Of a stretch of DNA of 64,000 bases, positions 25,446 through 35,046 are shown piece after piece; the stretch's first letter is position 1, and each line of letters begins with the position of its first letter. This DNA is from Streptomyces diacarni (GTDB lineage Bacteria > Actinomycetota > Actinomycetes > Streptomycetales > Streptomycetaceae). Under the pieces are notes generated by a model. It was not told where the DNA came from and did no database searches. It worked only from the letters and a program-made list of their open reading frames with translations. The position numbers were made by a program, and so were the translations under genes. The stretch covers positions 434,001 to 498,000 of the forward strand of contig NZ_QOIN01000046.1 in assembly GCF_003323715.1 (NCBI RefSeq). The letters run 5' to 3'.

Positions 25446-26924
25446 TCAGTGGTGCGGGTGGTCGGCCGTGTGGATCTTCTTCCACGACTCGGGCTGCTCG
25501 GGCGCGGCCTTCGCCTTGAGCCCCGCCGCGGAGGCGGGCGGCTTGGCGGGCTGGAACAGCCAGGTGTCGAACAGCTCGGCCAGCGGCTCGCCCGACACCT
25601 TCTCCGCGTAGGCGACGAAGTCGCCCACGTCCGCGTTGCCGCCCTCGTGCTGCTGGGGCCAGCCCTTGAGGAGGGCGAAGAAGTCCTTGTCTCCGATCTT
25701 CTCGCGCAGCGCCTGGAGAGCCATCGCCCCGCGGTCGTAGACCGCCGAGTGGAACTGGTTGTCCGGGCCGGGGTCGCCCGGCTTCACCTTCCAGAAGTCG
25801 TCGTCGGCCGGGCGGGAGGCGTAGGCGTAGTCGGCCAGTTCGCGCGCCGTGCCCTCGCCCTGGTCCTCGGACCACAGCCACTGCGCGTAGGCCGCGAAGC
25901 CCTCGTTGATCCAGATGTCCTTCCAGCCCTTGAGCGAGACGCTGTCCCCGTACCACTGGTGGGCCATCTCGTGGACGACGACGGAGGTGTTGGAGCCGTC
26001 GGCGAAGTCGTCGGGACTGTAGAACGGGCGGGTCTGGGTCTCCAGCGCGTAGGTGGTGTCCGTGTTCGGGACGTAGCCGCCCATCGCGTCGAAGGGGTAG
26101 GTGCCGAAGTAGCCCTGGAGCCACTCGGTGATCTCGGCGGTCCGCTCGACGCTCGCCCGCGCCGCGCCCGCGTGCTCGCCCAGATCCTTGCTGTAGGCGT
26201 TGATGACGGGCAGTCCTGAGGCGGTCTCGGACGTGGTGATGTCGAACCTGCCGACGGCCAGCGTGGCCAGGTAGGTGGCCTGCGGGGCGCGGGAGCGCCA
26301 GTTCCAGCGCGTCCAGCCGGCCTCGGAGCGCTTCGACTGGAGGGTGCCGTTGCTGATCGCCTGGGTGCCGTCGGGAACGGCGACGCTCACGTCGTAGCTC
26401 GCCTTGTCCGAGGGGTGGTCGTTGCTGGGGAACCACCACCAGGCGGCTTCCGGCTCGTTGGCGGCCACGCCGCCGTCCTCGGTGCGCAGCCACGAGGTGA
26501 AGCCGCTCACCTCGACCTTCGAGGGGGTGCCGGAGTAGCGGACCACGACGGTGGCCTTCTCGCCCTTGGCGAGCGGCTGGGCCGGGGTGATGCGCAGTTC
26601 GTGCGCGCCGGTGGTGGCGAAGCGCGCCTTCTCGCCGTTCACCCGCACCTCGCTGACGTCCAGCGCGAAGTCCAGGTTGAAGCGCGACAGGTCCTGCTCG
26701 GCGGTGGCCAGCAGGGTCGCCGTGCCGTTCAGCTCGTCCGTCTTCGGCTGGTACCGGAGCCGGAGGTCGTAGTGGGAGACGTCGTAGCCGCCGTTCCCGT
26801 AGTCCGGGTAGTAGGGGTCGCCCACGCCCGGGGCTCCCGGGGACGGTTCGGCCGCCGAGGCCGGGACCGCGAGCAGCAGCGAGGCCGCCACCATGGCACC
26901 CGGGACGATCAGTCTGTGACGCAC
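25446..26924 (-). CDS. Secreted M1-family zinc metallopeptidase
   Basis: Predicted 492-residue exported enzyme with a Sec signal peptide (basic start, hydrophobic core, PASAA cleavage near residue 25). The gluzincin motif is HEMAHQ with His318, Glu319 and His322, and the third ligand Glu341 lies in WKDIWINEGFAAY. The substrate-binding GAMEN stretch of classic aminopeptidases is replaced by YALETQTRP. The N-terminal beta-saddle domain is present, but the large C-terminal helical domain of PepN is not, as in the short actinobacterial members. It probably trims peptides outside the cell. It converges with the DUF2236 gene. Confidence 0.92.
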   Translation of the reverse strand: MRHRLIVPGAMVAASLLLAVPASAAEPSPGAPGVGDPYYPDYGNGGYDVSHYDLRLRYQPKTDELNGTATLLATAEQDLSRFNLDFALDVSEVRVNGEKARFATTGAHELRITPAQPLAKGEKATVVVRYSGTPSKVEVSGFTSWLRTEDGGVAANEPEAAWWWFPSNDHPSDKASYDVSVAVPDGTQAISNGTLQSKRSEAGWTRWNWRSRAPQATYLATLAVGRFDITTSETASGLPVINAYSKDLGEHAGAARASVERTAEITEWLQGYFGTYPFDAMGGYVPNTDTTYALETQTRPFYSPDDFADGSNTSVVVHEMAHQWYGDSVSLKGWKDIWINEGFAAYAQWLWSEDQGEGTARELADYAYASRPADDDFWKVKPGDPGPDNQFHSAVYDRGAMALQALREKIGDKDFFALLKGWPQQHEGGNADVGDFVAYAEKVSGEPLAELFDTWLFQPAKPPASAAGLKAKAAPEQPESWKKIHTADHPHH

Positions 26925-27127
26925 GAGTCCTCCAGCTCTTCCGTCAACCTTGCGGCGCCACCATCGGGTTCACATCCCGTCCCCGTGGCGCGTGGGGTGT
27001 CGCTTCGTTTGAAGGGTATGTACTCACGTGGCACACCGCATGTCCACAGCAACTACCGTCATGTGAGCGTCATCCGGCCGACACACGCCCCCTTCTGCAC
27101 ACGCGTGGTCGCGGCTACCGTCCCGGC

Positions 27128-28465
27128 ATGGTGATTCGCGCGCGGCTCGGCCGCTCCCGGTGGAAGACCGCCGCCCTGACCTCGGCGGCGCTCCTCGTCC
27201 CCCTCCTCGCCACCACCGCGCAGGCCGCTCCGCGAGACGGCTCCGCCGCGCTCCGTACCGGCTTCGAACGCACCCACGGCCAGCACTGGACGACGCAGTC
27301 AGAGGAAGAGGAGTTCCTGCGCGCCGTCGACGCGGCGGGCCGCCGCGTCACCCTCGACACCATCGGCCGCACCGAGCAGGGAAGGCCGCTGCGGCTGGCC
27401 CGTATCGGCGCCCCGTCGCCTGAAGGCCCCGCGAAGGTCAGGCGCGGCAACTCCCTGCTGCTCATCTGCTCCCAGCACGGGAACGAACCCGCGGGCCGCG
27501 AGGCGTGCCTGAGCACCATCCGCGACCTCGCCTTCGCCGAGGACCGTGCCACCCAACGTTTCCTGTCCGCCACGACGGTGCTGGTCGTGCCCACCGCCAA
27601 CCCGGACGGCCGCGCCGCCGACACCCGCGGCAACGCCGACGGCGTGGACATCAACCGCGACCACCTGGCGCTGGAGACCGCCGAGGCCCGCGCGATGGCC
27701 GCCGTGCTGCGCGACTACCGGCCCGACACCGTCTACGACCTGCACGAGTACGGCGCCCACGAGCCGTACTACGTGAAGGACCTGCTCTCCCTGTGGCCCC
27801 GCAACCTGAACACCGCGAAGGGCGTACACAAGGAGTCCGTGACGCTCTCGGAGAAGTACGCGCGCCCGTCCGCCGAGGACAGCGGCCACACCACCGGCAT
27901 CTACGGCATCTGGACGGACCCGCAGACGGGCGAGCCCGTCAAGCAGGTCGCGGGCGACGGGCAGGAACGCATCCTGCGCAACACCGTCGGCGTCAAGGGC
28001 GGGGTCGGGCTGCTCGCCGAGACCCGCATCGAACCGCTCACCGGCGCCGACAAGGGCGACGAGGCGCGCAACAACCGGCGCCGTGTCGGCGCGCACCTGG
28101 CCGCGCTGGAGGGCGCGTTCGACTTCACCGGCGAGCGCCGCGCCCGCATCGAGAAGGCGACCGGGGCCGCGCGCAGGGCGGGCTTTGCCGACCGCGGCCC
28201 GGTGTACCTCGGTGGCGCCGACAACGAGCGGCCCGCCGAAGAGCAGGTGCTGGATGATCCGCCCTGCGGCTACCGGCTGACCGGCGACCAGTTCGAGGAC
28301 GTCGAACCGGTGCTCGACCTGCACGGGGTCCGCGCCGAGCCCCGCAGGGGTGGCGGCGTCCTGGTGCCGCTGCGCCAGTCGCAGCGCGCCCTGGTCCCGC
28401 TGCTGCTGGACCCGCGCGCCGAGTTCGCGCTGACGGCGGGGGCGCCGGTGCGCGACTGCGGCTGA
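27128..28465 (+). CDS. Secreted M14-family zinc carboxypeptidase
   Basis: Predicted 445-residue exported protein. The signal peptide ends near TAQAAP (about 33). The zinc ligands are His117 and Glu120 in CSQHGNEPAG and His206 in YDLHEYGAHEP; substrate-binding NPDGR (158-162) and INRDH follow, and Glu298 in LLAETRIE is the likely catalytic base. The M14 domain ends near residue 340; the last 100 residues are a beta-rich extension found in actinobacterial members. It should remove C-terminal residues from peptides outside the cell and diverges from the M1 peptidase, so the two may share control. No strong ribosome site precedes the ATG. Confidence 0.9.
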   Translation: MVIRARLGRSRWKTAALTSAALLVPLLATTAQAAPRDGSAALRTGFERTHGQHWTTQSEEEEFLRAVDAAGRRVTLDTIGRTEQGRPLRLARIGAPSPEGPAKVRRGNSLLLICSQHGNEPAGREACLSTIRDLAFAEDRATQRFLSATTVLVVPTANPDGRAADTRGNADGVDINRDHLALETAEARAMAAVLRDYRPDTVYDLHEYGAHEPYYVKDLLSLWPRNLNTAKGVHKESVTLSEKYARPSAEDSGHTTGIYGIWTDPQTGEPVKQVAGDGQERILRNTVGVKGGVGLLAETRIEPLTGADKGDEARNNRRRVGAHLAALEGAFDFTGERRARIEKATGAARRAGFADRGPVYLGGADNERPAEEQVLDDPPCGYRLTGDQFEDVEPVLDLHGVRAEPRRGGGVLVPLRQSQRALVPLLLDPRAEFALTAGAPVRDCG

Positions 28466-28495
28466 GCCCGGACAGGCGAGAGGTGCGGGCCCGGC

Positions 28496-29449
28496 TCACT
28501 CGCCGGTGGCCGGGCCCACCAGCCGTGCCGCGTCCACGGCGCAGCCCCACGAGACGGTGACACCCGCCCCGCCGTGCCCGTAGTTGTGCACACACAGCGA
28601 CTCCCCGCCCCGCCCGTCGCTCAGCCGCTCGCTCTCCAGCCGGACGCGGGGCCGGGAGGGACGCAGCCCGACCCGGTGTGCGCGCACCGTCGCGCCGGCC
28701 ACCTCGGGCCGTACCGCGGCGCAGCGCCGCACGATCGCCTCGGCGGTCGCCGTGTCGGGTTCGCGCTCCTCGGCGTCCTCGTGGGCCGTGCCGCCGAGGA
28801 TCAGTCCGTAGGGCTGGGGCAGCAGGTAGGTGGTCTCGCTCGCCCCGCTGCCGGCGTCCACGTACCACTCCGTGACGCCCGGGTTCTCGACGACGAGGAT
28901 CTGCCCCCGCACAGCACGCATCGCGGGGTCGGGCACCAACTCGCGGGCGCCGAGTCCGCTGCAGTTCACGACGACGGGAGCCTCGGCCGCCGCCTCGTGG
29001 AGCGAACGTGCCGCGCGCCGCTCGACGCGCCCGCCCGCGGCCTCGAACCTGCCCGCCAGATACGGGAGATAGGTCTCCATGTCGACAAGCGGGGCGCGCG
29101 GTGGAGTGCCGGTGAGCGCCGTCCACGCGGCGGGCGGCGCGCTGCCCGCCATCCGGCCCCGCAGCAGCCGCACCCCGGTGCTGTGCGGCTGCTCGGCAAG
29201 CCACGAGAAGTGCCGGAAGGAGCGGACCGACCAGTCCAGCGCCTGGGCCTCGGGCTCGATCCGGTAGGGCCACACCAGGCCGCCGGCGACCGCCGAGGTC
29301 GTCTCCCGCGGGTCCTCGGGGCTCCACAGCCGCACGTCCATCCCGCGCTCGGCCAGCACCACGGCCGTCGTCAGCCCGATGACCCCGCCGCCTATGACGA
29401 CGGCGTCCGCCCTGCCGCGACCGCCGTCGCCCGCTGTCACATCGACCAT
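28496..29449 (-). CDS. FAD-dependent D-amino-acid oxidase
   Basis: Predicted 317-residue flavoenzyme. The dinucleotide-binding start is AVVIGGGVIGLTTAVVLAERG; the DAAO stretch TTSAVAGGLVWPYRIEPE follows, then VVVNCSGLGARELV, AVRGQILVVENP and, near the C-terminus, VRAHRVGLRPSRPRVRLE and CVHNYGHGGAGVTVSWGCA in order. The last is the FAD-binding signature of D-amino-acid and D-aspartate oxidases, and the Arg in GLRPSRP would bind the substrate carboxylate. It deaminates D-amino acids to keto acids, hydrogen peroxide and ammonia in the cytoplasm. It converges with the M14 gene. Confidence 0.92.
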   Translation of the reverse strand: MVDVTAGDGGRGRADAVVIGGGVIGLTTAVVLAERGMDVRLWSPEDPRETTSAVAGGLVWPYRIEPEAQALDWSVRSFRHFSWLAEQPHSTGVRLLRGRMAGSAPPAAWTALTGTPPRAPLVDMETYLPYLAGRFEAAGGRVERRAARSLHEAAAEAPVVVNCSGLGARELVPDPAMRAVRGQILVVENPGVTEWYVDAGSGASETTYLLPQPYGLILGGTAHEDAEEREPDTATAEAIVRRCAAVRPEVAGATVRAHRVGLRPSRPRVRLESERLSDGRGGESLCVHNYGHGGAGVTVSWGCAVDAARLVGPATGE

Positions 29450-29535
29450 GTCCGGACACTACGGCACGCCGCCGCCCGCCGGCACGCCGGCCGCACGGCC
29501 GGACCAGGCGGCACCGCACAGGCCGGCGTACCGGC

Positions 29536-31557
29536 TCAGCGCCGCGCCGGACCGCCCTCCAGCGCGGTCAGCAGCGCCAGCGGAGTGGCGGCCGCCCAGG
29601 CCTGCGGGGAGCACGCGTGCGGGTAGGGCACCGGGGCCCGGTGGTCGGCGCGGGGGTAGCCGGCGAGCACCTCGGGCAGGCGGTGGCCGTGCCGGGCGGC
29701 GGCGTCCAGCAGGCCCCCGGCGAGCCGGTCGACCTCCTCGTGCAGTCCGTAGCGGGCCAGGCCCAGCGCGATCAGGGCGTTGTCCTGGGGCCAGACGCTG
29801 CCGCGGTGGTAGGAGAGCGGGTGGTACGGGGCCTGCCCGGCGGCGAGCGTGCGGATGCCCCAGCCGGAGAAGAAGTCCGGCTCCATCAGTCTGCGCCCCA
29901 CGGCCTGTCCCCGCTGCTGTCCGAGGATGCCGGACCACAGCAGGTGTCCCGCGTCCGAGGCGAGGGCGTCCAGGCGGCGTCCGGTCTCGTCCAGGGCGAG
30001 CGGCACGAAATCGCGGTCGGGCAGCCAGAAGTCGGAGGCGAACCGCTCGCGCAGCGCGGCCGCGGCACTCTCCAGCCGCGCCGCGTACGCCGTGTCGCCC
30101 CACGCGTCGCGGGCCAACGCGGCCGTTGCGCACAGCGCGTCGTAGGCGTACCCCTGCGCTTCGGCGACCAGCACCGCGCCGCTGGGCAGCGTGCCGTCGG
30201 CAGCGCAGACGGCGCCGGGGGAGTCCTTCCAGTTCTGGTTGGCCAGCCCGCCCTCGTGCGGCCGGTAGGCGAGGTAGCCGAACGCGTCGAGGCCGCCCCA
30301 CCGGAACATCCACCGCACGGCGGCGCGTGCCTGCGGCTCCAGGCGGCGGACCAGTTCCGTACCGGCGGGGCCCTGCTGCCTGGCGTAGGCGCCGAGCAGA
30401 ACGAGGAAGAGCGGCGTGGAGTCGACCGACCCGTAGTAGCGGCCGTACGGCACCTGTCCGAAGGCGGCCAGTTCGCCGTGGCGCACCTCGTGGACGATCT
30501 TGCCGGGTTCGGCGATCCGCTCCCGGTCCTCCTCCCGCGCCTGGGTGGCCGCCAGCGCGAGCAGCGTGGCCTCGGCCGACTCGGGGCGGTAGGGGAGGGC
30601 GAAGAGCGAGGTGAGCAGGGAGTCGCGGCCGAAGAGAGTGAGGAACCAGGGCACGCCGGCTCCGGGGACGCTCACGGGGGCGCCGTCGGGGCCCGGCACG
30701 GTCACCCGCAGCCCGGCCAGGTCGGCCAGCCCCTGCTCGCAGGCGCGGGCGAGCTCCGGTCCGCCGGCGCGGGCGGCGGGCAGCGGCCGCGCGGTCACGA
30801 ACGCGTGGCGCTCGGCCGCCAGTCGGGAGCGCACGCGCGCCGGGTCGTCGTCGCCGGGCGCGCGCGGGGGCGCCGGCGGAGCGGTGCCGTGGGGCAGCGC
30901 CGTCACGCGCAGCCGCAGCTCGGCCGTGCCGTGCGGCGGCAGCTCCACCTCCCAGCCCAGCCGCCGTACCGTGGCTGAGCCCCCACCGGTCGCGTCCGCC
31001 CAGTCCGCGCTGTCCGGCCCCTCCACCGTGAGCGGGGCGGGATCGGCCGTCACGAGCGTCCGCGCGTGCCAGTCGGCGCCCCGCCGGTAGTCGAACTCGA
31101 CGCCGCCGGGGCGAAGGGCGCTGCCGTGTACGGCTCCCGGCTTGGTGAAGGTGCGGTGCTGGGCGCGCAGCTCCATCTGGTCGGCGAAGTCGGCGTCCGC
31201 TGTCAGCGTGAGGCCTACGGTCGCCGCCGCACCCTGGTTGCTGACGACACGCAGCAGCTCCGTCAGCGTGCCGTCGGCGACGGCCTGTTCGCGGAAGACG
31301 GTGCAGGCCGGGGGCGCCTCGCGGGTGCCGCGCGGGGTCAGCACGGCGCAGCCGTCACCGTCACCCGCGCCCTGGGGAACCAGGACGACGGGTGGCGCAC
31401 CGTCCAGGGCCAGCTCCCAGCGGCTCAGGTGGCGGGCGTCGCTGCGGAACAGCCCGTGCGGCATCGTGGCCGTCGGAGTTTCGGCGATGTCGCCGGAGGG
31501 CGCCAGTACCGCGAACGTGCCGTCGTGCACGAGCACCCTGTGCTCGGTCGCCGTCAT
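29536..31557 (-). CDS. Glycogen-debranching-type glycosidase (amylo-alpha-1,6-glucosidase family)
   Basis: Predicted 673-residue protein. Residues about 5-235 are the beta-sandwich N-terminal domain of bacterial debranching-type enzymes (VLVHDGTFAVLAPSGDI, GLFRSDARHLSRWEL). From about 260 an (alpha/alpha)6 barrel begins with GVPWFLTLFGRDSLLTSLF (301-319), where the Asp is a usual catalytic acid; later come NQNWKDSPGA and YHRGSVWPQDNALIALGLARYG, the second acidic region. There is no signal peptide, so it acts in the cytoplasm on imported sugar. It is last in a four-gene operon; the upstream glycosidase ends four bases before its start. Exact bond and substrate are unknown. Confidence 0.85.
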   Translation of the reverse strand: MTATEHRVLVHDGTFAVLAPSGDIAETPTATMPHGLFRSDARHLSRWELALDGAPPVVLVPQGAGDGDGCAVLTPRGTREAPPACTVFREQAVADGTLTELLRVVSNQGAAATVGLTLTADADFADQMELRAQHRTFTKPGAVHGSALRPGGVEFDYRRGADWHARTLVTADPAPLTVEGPDSADWADATGGGSATVRRLGWEVELPPHGTAELRLRVTALPHGTAPPAPPRAPGDDDPARVRSRLAAERHAFVTARPLPAARAGGPELARACEQGLADLAGLRVTVPGPDGAPVSVPGAGVPWFLTLFGRDSLLTSLFALPYRPESAEATLLALAATQAREEDRERIAEPGKIVHEVRHGELAAFGQVPYGRYYGSVDSTPLFLVLLGAYARQQGPAGTELVRRLEPQARAAVRWMFRWGGLDAFGYLAYRPHEGGLANQNWKDSPGAVCAADGTLPSGAVLVAEAQGYAYDALCATAALARDAWGDTAYAARLESAAAALRERFASDFWLPDRDFVPLALDETGRRLDALASDAGHLLWSGILGQQRGQAVGRRLMEPDFFSGWGIRTLAAGQAPYHPLSYHRGSVWPQDNALIALGLARYGLHEEVDRLAGGLLDAAARHGHRLPEVLAGYPRADHRAPVPYPHACSPQAWAAATPLALLTALEGGPARR

Positions 31558-31561
31558 CGGG

Positions 31562-33013
31562 TCAGGAGTCCTTTCTCGGAGCGGGCACGGGCACGGGCGC
31601 CGGGGCCTGGCGGGCCCGCCGTGCGAGCAGGTCGAGAGCGAGCGCGGCCGTCCAGCCGAAGTCGCGGGCGCCGCGGCCCGCGCCGGTGTGGGGATCGAGG
31701 TACTCGGCGAAGCGGCTGTCCGCCGCCGCCCGCAGGATCTCTTCCGCCAGCGCGTCGGCCCGCTGCCCGGCACCGTGGAGCCGAAGCCCGCGCTCCAGCA
31801 GCCAGTTGACGTTGAACCAGGCGGGCCCGCGCCAGTAGCGGTGCGGGTCGAAGGCCGCGCCCCGCAGGTCGTAGCTGGGCAGCAGCCGTACCGTCGTGCC
31901 CAGGCCGAAGTGCGGGCCCCGCACGGTGCCCAGCAGCGCCTCGACGACCGCCGGCGGCAGGTCGGGGGTGAGCAGGGGGAGCAGCCCGGCGGCGCTTCTG
32001 GCCGTCACCAGCTGCCCGGCGGTGCGCCCCGCGCCGTCCGCGCGCAGGTCGCGGCTGAGGAACTGTCCCGCCTCCGGCGACCACAGACGCTCCACGAGCG
32101 CGTCCGTCAGCGCGGCGGCCCGCTCCCGGTGGACGTCCGGTACACCGCCGAGCGTCCGGGCGATCCGGGCGAGGGCGTACTCGGAGGCGACGAGCAGCGC
32201 GTTGAAGCCCGGGTCCTCGACGGCGAACGGGTGCGGGGCCGCGGCGTCGCGGTAGCCGTGGTCGCGGTACTCGGCGGCCAGCCGCACGTACCGCCCGTAG
32301 TCCAGGTCGGTGGGACGGTCGGCGGCGGCCCCGTGCACCAGGTCGGCCCGGCGGAAGGAGTCCGCCGCCGCGGGCTCGATCCGCGCCAGCGGACCGTCCC
32401 AGCACGGGCTGTTGTCCATGCCCGGCTCCCACGGGTGCACCACGGCAGCCAGGCCGCCGCCGCCCAGGTCGCGCCGGTCGGCCAGGTACCTGTGCCAGGC
32501 CACCAGGCGCGGGTAGACGCGGGCCAGGAAGCCGCGCCGGGCCGAGGAGGCGGGGTCGGCCCTGTGCACCAGCCACGCCGCCAGCGCGTGCACCGGCGGC
32601 TGCACGATCCCGGAGGTCTCCAGGGCCGCGGGCGCACCGGCCGCCGCGCCCGCCGTCGAGGAGCGCCAGAAGTCCGGGCTGGGGAAGTAGGCACCCAGCG
32701 GCACCGCACGGTTGAAGACGATGTGCGGGACCCGCCCGTCTCCCCACTGCGCGCCCAGCAGCGTCTCCAGCTCGCGCTGCGCCCGCAGCGGCGACAGGTG
32801 GCGCAGCCCGATCGCGATGAACGCCGAGTCCCAGCTCCACTGGTGCGGATACAGCCCGTGGGAGGGCACTGTCGAGTGGCCCGTCCAGCTGCCGAGCAGT
32901 ACGCGGCACGCACGGCGCCGCAGCGCCCGGTCGGCCTGCCCGAACGGCCGTGCGGGGGCGGGCGGCGGCGCCGGCGCCGTGCCCGGGCCCACCGCCACGG
33001 CCGAAGACGTCAT
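31562..33013 (-). CDS. MGH1-like glycoside hydrolase (GH63-type alpha/alpha barrel)
   Basis: Predicted 483-residue cytoplasmic protein, an (alpha/alpha)6 barrel of the mannosylglycerate-hydrolase-like/GH63 class. Features: GLYPHQWSWDSAFIAIGLRH near residue 50, with the Asp in the catalytic-acid region; HPWEPGMDNSPCWD; LDYGRYVRLAAEYRDHGY; and YWRGPAWFNVNWLLERGL near residue 400. The start ATG overlaps the stop of the TIM-barrel gene by four bases. It is paired with a debranching-type enzyme. The likely role is hydrolysis of an alpha-glucosyl or alpha-mannosyl conjugate after import; specificity cannot be read. Confidence 0.85.
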   Translation of the reverse strand: MTSSAVAVGPGTAPAPPPAPARPFGQADRALRRRACRVLLGSWTGHSTVPSHGLYPHQWSWDSAFIAIGLRHLSPLRAQRELETLLGAQWGDGRVPHIVFNRAVPLGAYFPSPDFWRSSTAGAAAGAPAALETSGIVQPPVHALAAWLVHRADPASSARRGFLARVYPRLVAWHRYLADRRDLGGGGLAAVVHPWEPGMDNSPCWDGPLARIEPAAADSFRRADLVHGAAADRPTDLDYGRYVRLAAEYRDHGYRDAAAPHPFAVEDPGFNALLVASEYALARIARTLGGVPDVHRERAAALTDALVERLWSPEAGQFLSRDLRADGAGRTAGQLVTARSAAGLLPLLTPDLPPAVVEALLGTVRGPHFGLGTTVRLLPSYDLRGAAFDPHRYWRGPAWFNVNWLLERGLRLHGAGQRADALAEEILRAAADSRFAEYLDPHTGAGRGARDFGWTAALALDLLARRARQAPAPVPVPAPRKDS

Positions 33014-33840
33014 CGGCCGGCCCCGCACGGTGCGGCGCCGCTCATCCGGGCCAGGAACGGCGGTACGGAGCGCACGGCCTCCGCCGGGTCGAGGTGCGGC
33101 GTCAGCCGGCACTCCAGCGCCAGGTGCCCCTGGTAGCCCGCGCTCTCCAGCGCGCCGAGCCACGCCGGCCAGTCCAGGTGGCCCGCGCCAGGCTGGAACC
33201 TGTTGGAGTCGCTGACCTGGGCGTGCCCGATGTAGGGGGCCGCCGCCACGATCGCCGCCGGCGGGTCGGCCTCCTCGATATTCATGTGGTAGCTGTCGAT
33301 GCCGATCCGCACCGAATCGAGCCCCACTGCGCGGATCAGCTCGACCGCCTGCTCCAGCCTGTTGACCATGTGGTCCTCGTACCGGTTCAGCGGCTCCAGA
33401 AAGAGCGTGACGCCCTCCGCGCGGGCGTGCTCGCCCAGTTCCGTCAGCCCGGACAGCAGGACCTCGCGCTCCTCCTCCTCGCCGCGGGGCGGGGTGAACG
33501 GCGGCAGCCTGCGGGAGAACATGCCGTAGGAGGCCGGCGTCTGCGCCCCCGCGCCGCCGAGTTCGGCGATGACGGACAGCTGCGACGTCATCTGGGCGAG
33601 GGCGTCACGGCGCCGGTCGGCGTCGAACGCGGCGAAGAAGTGCGGCATGTCGACGCAGACGGTCGGCATCGGGACGCCGTCCGCCTTCGCCCCGCGCAGC
33701 TCCGGCAGGCGCTCGCGGAAGTGGTGGTCGCCCTTGCCGCGGAGTTCGATGCCGTCGTAGCCGGCCGCTTGGGCGAACTCCCACTTCTCCTGGAGGGTCG
33801 CGCCGGGGAGGAGCTGCTCCTGGCAGGCGGTGCGGAACAT
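33010..33840 (-). CDS. Sugar phosphate isomerase/epimerase (AP-endonuclease-2-like TIM barrel)
   Basis: Predicted 276-residue cytoplasmic enzyme of the xylose-isomerase-like TIM-barrel family. Seen: WEFAQAAGYDGIELRGKG, a stretch with Glu as first metal ligand; VTLFLEPLNRYEDHMVNR with the second Glu; IGIDSYHMNIEEADP with Asp and His; GHAQVSDSNRFQPGAGHLDW; and LALECRL with the last Glu. Such enzymes isomerise or epimerise keto-sugars or act as lyases on 3-keto-glycosides. It lies between a zinc dehydrogenase and two glycosidases, which suggests further processing of an oxidised sugar. Fold confident, reaction not. Confidence 0.85.
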   Translation of the reverse strand: MFRTACQEQLLPGATLQEKWEFAQAAGYDGIELRGKGDHHFRERLPELRGAKADGVPMPTVCVDMPHFFAAFDADRRRDALAQMTSQLSVIAELGGAGAQTPASYGMFSRRLPPFTPPRGEEEEREVLLSGLTELGEHARAEGVTLFLEPLNRYEDHMVNRLEQAVELIRAVGLDSVRIGIDSYHMNIEEADPPAAIVAAAPYIGHAQVSDSNRFQPGAGHLDWPAWLGALESAGYQGHLALECRLTPHLDPAEAVRSVPPFLARMSGAAPCGAGR

Positions 33841-33872
33841 CTGTGGCCTTTCGTGGTGGGTGGAGGGCGGGT

Positions 33873-34919
33873 TCAGAAGGCGAGCACCATCTGCAACGCC
33901 TCGCCGGGCCGCTCGTCCAGCAGCTCGTACGCCTGTGCCGCGTCTGCGACGGGCAGCACGTGGCTGACCAGCGAGGCCACGTCCACGCGGCCTTCTCCGA
34001 CCAGGCGCAGGAAGGTGCGCTGCAACCGCTCGACACTCCACCGGCCGTCGAGCGCCTGCGGGACGCCCCCGATCTGCGAGCACACCAGTTGGGCCCGGTT
34101 GTGGTGGAACTCGTCACCGAGCCGCAGCCCGGCGCCGTCGCCCTGGTAGAACCCGGCGGCGACGACCCGCCCGCCGACCGCCACAGAACGCAGCGCCTCG
34201 TGCAGCGCGGGATAGGCGCCGCTGATCTCGATGGCGGCGTCCGCGCCCCTGCCTTCCGTGGCCTCGCGGAGGCGCTCCGCGACGCTGTCGGTCCGCGCGT
34301 TCAGCGTCGTGGTGGCGCCGTGCGTGCGCGCGTGCTCCAGCCGTGCGTCCAGTGCGTCGACGGCGCTCACACGTGCGCCGTTGAGCTGGGCGAGGCGGGT
34401 GGTCAGCAGGCCGATGACGCCCTGGCCGAACACGGCGACGTCCTCGCCGAGGTGGATGTCCGCGCCGAGGACGGCGTTGTAGGCGATGGCGCCGACGCGG
34501 GCGAACGCGCCGGCCAGCGGGTCGAGTCCGTCCGGCAGCCGGTGGCCCGCCATGCGTGCGGCGGGGACGATGCCCTCGCTGCGGTGGCCCCAGATGCCCC
34601 AGGCCAGATCGCCCACCTGGGGGAGGCCGGGTGCGTCGGCCAGTTCGGGGGATACCTCGGTGACCTCGCCGACCTCGGAGTAGCCCCAGCCCACGACCGG
34701 GTAGGACATGCCGGCCGCGTCGTCGGTGAAGAGGCGGGACTCCGGGTCCCAGGTCCGCGTCAGGTACGGGTTGGTCCCCCTGTAAGCGGTAAGTTCCGTT
34801 CCTGCCGATATGCCCGAGTAGCGGGTGCGGACCCGCACGTGGCCGGGGGGCAGCGGCTCGCTCTCGTGCTCGGCCACCTCGACCGTGCGCGGGCCGGTGA
34901 ACTGGACAACTCGCTCCAC
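33873..34919 (-). CDS. Zinc-binding (MDR-type) dehydrogenase
   Basis: Predicted 348-residue medium-chain dehydrogenase. The N-terminal GroES-like domain carries RTRYSGISAGTELTAYRG, where the zinc-site Cys of classic alcohol dehydrogenases is replaced by Ser. The Rossmann domain starts around VAVFGQGVIGLLTTRLAQLNGA, then AVDALDARLEHARTHGA and AIEISGAYPALHEALRS. This subgroup resembles sorbitol/threonine-dehydrogenase-like sugar oxidases. The GTG at 34919 follows GGAG and leaves a proper N-terminal strand; upstream codons in frame run into the divergent promoter. It is first gene of the reverse-strand operon. Oxidation of a sugar or polyol hydroxyl is inferred from context. Confidence 0.87.
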   Translation of the reverse strand: MERVVQFTGPRTVEVAEHESEPLPPGHVRVRTRYSGISAGTELTAYRGTNPYLTRTWDPESRLFTDDAAGMSYPVVGWGYSEVGEVTEVSPELADAPGLPQVGDLAWGIWGHRSEGIVPAARMAGHRLPDGLDPLAGAFARVGAIAYNAVLGADIHLGEDVAVFGQGVIGLLTTRLAQLNGARVSAVDALDARLEHARTHGATTTLNARTDSVAERLREATEGRGADAAIEISGAYPALHEALRSVAVGGRVVAAGFYQGDGAGLRLGDEFHHNRAQLVCSQIGGVPQALDGRWSVERLQRTFLRLVGEGRVDVASLVSHVLPVADAAQAYELLDERPGEALQMVLAF

Positions 34920-35046
34920 AAGGGACTCCGAACGCCGTGATTCCAGCAGTTTCGTCGAAGATACATCAGGGTTACGTCTTGTAAACAGACAGAACTGGTG
35001 CTGAGATGCGGAACTGGCAAGCGAAAGTCGGAACCGAGGGTGAGGC
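34920..35046. promoter_or_regulatory. Divergent control region of the sugar locus
   Basis: This 127-base gap must hold both promoters of the divergent operons. It is AT-richer than its surroundings around 34945-34990, with GTTTCGTCGAAGA and, 24 bases on, TCTTGTAAAC, which are partly complementary. The local ROK regulator may bind here, but no clear palindrome is seen. Confidence 0.4.

Noticed and set aside
34945..34990. Inverted repeat for the ROK regulator (GTTTCGTCGAAGA with TCTTGTAAAC)
   Set aside because: Complementarity is only partial and the spacing irregular, so it is noted only as part of the control region.
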